DNA from: JAHCHL01 sp964546835
GTDB lineage: Bacteria; Armatimonadota; Fimbriimonadia; Fimbriimonadales; ATM1
Length of the DNA: 14,668 nt
Assembly (NCBI GenBank): GCA_964546835.1
Contig: CAZJKW010000044.1
Span: 1 to 14,668 of the forward strand
Direction of reading: 5' to 3'
Shown here: positions 13,205 through 14,668 of the stretch, one piece after another
Layout: each line of letters begins with the position of its first letter
Numbering within the stretch: the first letter of the stretch is position 1
Translations under genes and position numbers: made by a program
Notes under the pieces: model-generated
What the model was told of the DNA's origin: nothing
Databases searched by the model: none
What the model saw: only the letters and a program-made list of their open reading frames with translations

Positions 13205-14668
13205 TTAGCGAATAGCGTCAGGATAAAGCGCTGCAATTGAACGTTCTTTTTCAGTTGCAGTGCTTTTTTCATACATATATCCATTTTCCCAGATAAAACC
13301 TGTGCCGTTAAGCATTTGTTCAAGAGGTAACGGACCGGGTTGGGTGACTGATCGGTCAAACAATTCCGCAATTTGAATTCCACCGAAAAAGATACAAAGT
13401 TCACGAATTCGAGTTTCTGAAAAGCCGATTTTTCCGCCTTTGCACTCTTGGTTTAATGTGGTTATGACGTTGTCAAGCGACCTGGTGCCAAGTGAATTTG
13501 CACGTATCATTAAGTCCAAACTAACACCCAGTGCCTTTCCTTTTGAATAATAATCAACGCCACCGAAACCACGGCTGTTATTCGCTTCCCAGACTCTTCG
13601 ACTGGATTCTTCGGCAGAAACGGGAAATTGGAATGGATAAATTTGGGTTCGCAACTCATCACTTAATGATTTCAGGAAATCCATTCTTGAAACAATTCCA
13701 GATCGGTAAATGAGCAGGTTCGAAAAATAATCGGTAACACCTTCAAGCCACCAAATCGAACCGGTAGCTCCGGGTTTAGTGTAGTCAAATGGATTGAACG
13801 CTTTTGGGCGGATTCTCTTTACATTCCAAACATGAACGTATTCATGGGCTAACAATGGAATCAAATAAATTGGGTCAAGCCGTTTTGAAATTCCCACGAC
13901 GCAGGCGTTTTCATGTTCAAGTCCGCTGTTTCCACCGTCAATATCCATAAAGAAATAGTATTCTTTGTATGGCAACTCGCCAAACAAATCTCTTGCGGCT
14001 TCAATCACGGGCCTTAACAGTTTTTCATAGGACGATAAGTTAATCCCTTTATTGTTGCCATATGCAACAAGGAAATGCTTTTTCTTTTGAACATCGAAAC
14101 TGGAAATGATAAGAGAATCAGACATAACCAAAGGTGCATCAATTAATTTATCGTAATTTTCTGCAAGAAAGTGGCCGGGTGCAGTTTCTTCTAATGCAAT
14201 TACAATTTTTGCTTTGTCGGAAATTCGGTTAACCGTGAGCTTCTGTTTCTTTTGCTCATCACCTTCAAACCAGCCCATCATCGCCGGGCCGTTCCAAATC
14301 ACCTCGTTTTCACGAATCCGCAGGTCTTCTGCAAATTGACCACGACCTTGTTTAACGGTGTAACGAATCTCGTCAAACGGCTCAATACCAATAAATAGGT
14401 TCACGTCATTGGTTGCACTTGGACTTACTGGCTGGCCGCCATGAAAGAGACTAACGTTACTGACTCGCTTGCCAAAATTGACAATTCGATAATCTCCCGG
14501 AGCCCATGCAGGCATCCTAAACCAATTTGCGGTACCGGATTCGAGTTTTGCTATGACGTTTGCGGTTCCGATTGAGCTGTTGATTGATACATCATAGGTG
14601 GCAGCGCTTGCTTGAATCCAAAGACAAAAGGCAGCGCATGCCAGAATGCGGTTTATGAACACTCTCAT
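13205..14668 (-). CDS. Secreted M61-type metallopeptidase, C-terminal PDZ domain not seen
   Basis: Exported zinc aminopeptidase-like protein of family M61 (glycyl aminopeptidase type). The zinc site is His275-Glu-Tyr-Val-His279 with third ligand Glu309 in Trp-Trp-Leu-Glu-Gly-Val-Thr-Asp-Tyr-Phe, the spacing and context of M61. Before it lies the beta-rich N-terminal domain (Trp-Ala-Pro-Gly-Asp-Tyr-Arg-Ile), after it a helical domain with Tyr-Tyr-Ser-Lys-Gly-Lys-Ala-Leu-Gly. The N-terminus has a good signal peptide ending Ala-Ser-Ala, so the ATG whose first base is position 14668 is probably the true start, but upstream sequence is outside the window and a longer form cannot be excluded. At 487 residues it is shorter than typical M61 members (about 600), which carry a C-terminal PDZ domain; here the protein stops shortly after the helical domain. 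Its stop codon abuts the stop of the convergent gene. Confidence 0.88.
   Translation of the reverse strand: MRVFINRILACAAFCLWIQASAATYDVSINSSIGTANVIAKLESGTANWFRMPAWAPGDYRIVNFGKRVSNVSLFHGGQPVSPSATNDVNLFIGIEPFDEIRYTVKQGRGQFAEDLRIRENEVIWNGPAMMGWFEGDEQKKQKLTVNRISDKAKIVIALEETAPGHFLAENYDKLIDAPLVMSDSLIISSFDVQKKKHFLVAYGNNKGINLSSYEKLLRPVIEAARDLFGELPYKEYYFFMDIDGGNSGLEHENACVVGISKRLDPIYLIPLLAHEYVHVWNVKRIRPKAFNPFDYTKPGATGSIWWLEGVTDYFSNLLIYRSGIVSRMDFLKSLSDELRTQIYPFQFPVSAEESSRRVWEANNSRGFGGVDYYSKGKALGVSLDLMIRANSLGTRSLDNVITTLNQECKGGKIGFSETRIRELCIFFGGIQIAELFDRSVTQPGPLPLEQMLNGTGFIWENGYMYEKSTATEKERSIAALYPDAIR
13225..13269 (+). terminator. Rho-independent terminator inside the opposing peptidase gene
   Basis: GCGCTGCAATTGAA (13228-13241) pairs with TTCAGTTGCAGTGC (13250-13263), 14 pairs with two wobbles and an eight-base loop, flanked by AAA (13225-13227) and followed by six T (13264-13269). 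This is a convincing intrinsic terminator for the plus-strand gene ending at 13204. It lies wholly within the last 25 codons of the minus-strand M61 gene. Read on the minus strand only three T follow the stem, so it should not act efficiently that way. Confidence 0.8.

Overview
The window looks like chromosomal DNA from a free-living bacterium of moderate to low GC with many TTG/GTG starts. My best guess is the phylum Armatimonadota (Fimbriimonadia-like). The reasons are a non-actinobacterial 20S proteasome pair, a subtilisin-like protease with long tandem beta-sandwich repeats, and several secreted proteins of unclassified type. This placement is inference from gene content; there is no rRNA or other marker here to prove it. 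I see no tRNA, rRNA, CRISPR array, insertion sequence or phage gene.

Layout. Positions 1-477 hold no convincing gene, only a G/C-rich palindromic element, a promoter-like motif and a 9-bp tandem repeat. A minus-strand pair follows: a previously easy-to-miss 43-residue membrane peptide (1261-1130) and a secreted protein of unknown function (1119-478). Divergent from it is a tight plus-strand protein-degradation operon: ATP-dependent protease Lon, then proteasome beta (prcB) and alpha (prcA), with prcB and prcA overlapping by one base. The proteasome active-site residues are all present, but no Mpa/ARC ATPase, PafA/Dop ligase or Pup/UBact tag is in the window.

A perfect -10 box starts a new unit directly after prcA. 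It carries a leader that can fold into a closed three-way junction pairing the Shine-Dalgarno of a small glycine/arginine-rich RRM RNA-binding protein. A strong hairpin with a T-run follows and sits directly against the ribosome binding site of pdhA; pdhA-pdhB (pyruvate dehydrogenase E1 alpha and beta) come next.

The third block is a compact set: a secreted subtilisin-family protease with seven beta-sandwich repeats of about 92 residues, a small secreted hypothetical, and an aromatic amino acid hydroxylase (phenylalanine 4-monooxygenase type). Then comes a separately promoted secreted protein resembling the one at the left end. It runs convergently, stop codon against stop codon, into a minus-strand M61-type metallopeptidase whose start codon is the last base of the window. 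The terminator of the plus-strand gene is written inside the coding sequence of that peptidase.

Themes: protein turnover inside the cell (Lon, 20S proteasome), secreted proteolysis (S8, M61), and central/amino acid metabolism (PDH E1, PAH). The most interesting parts are the Lon-PrcB-PrcA operon and the structured leader of the RRM gene.
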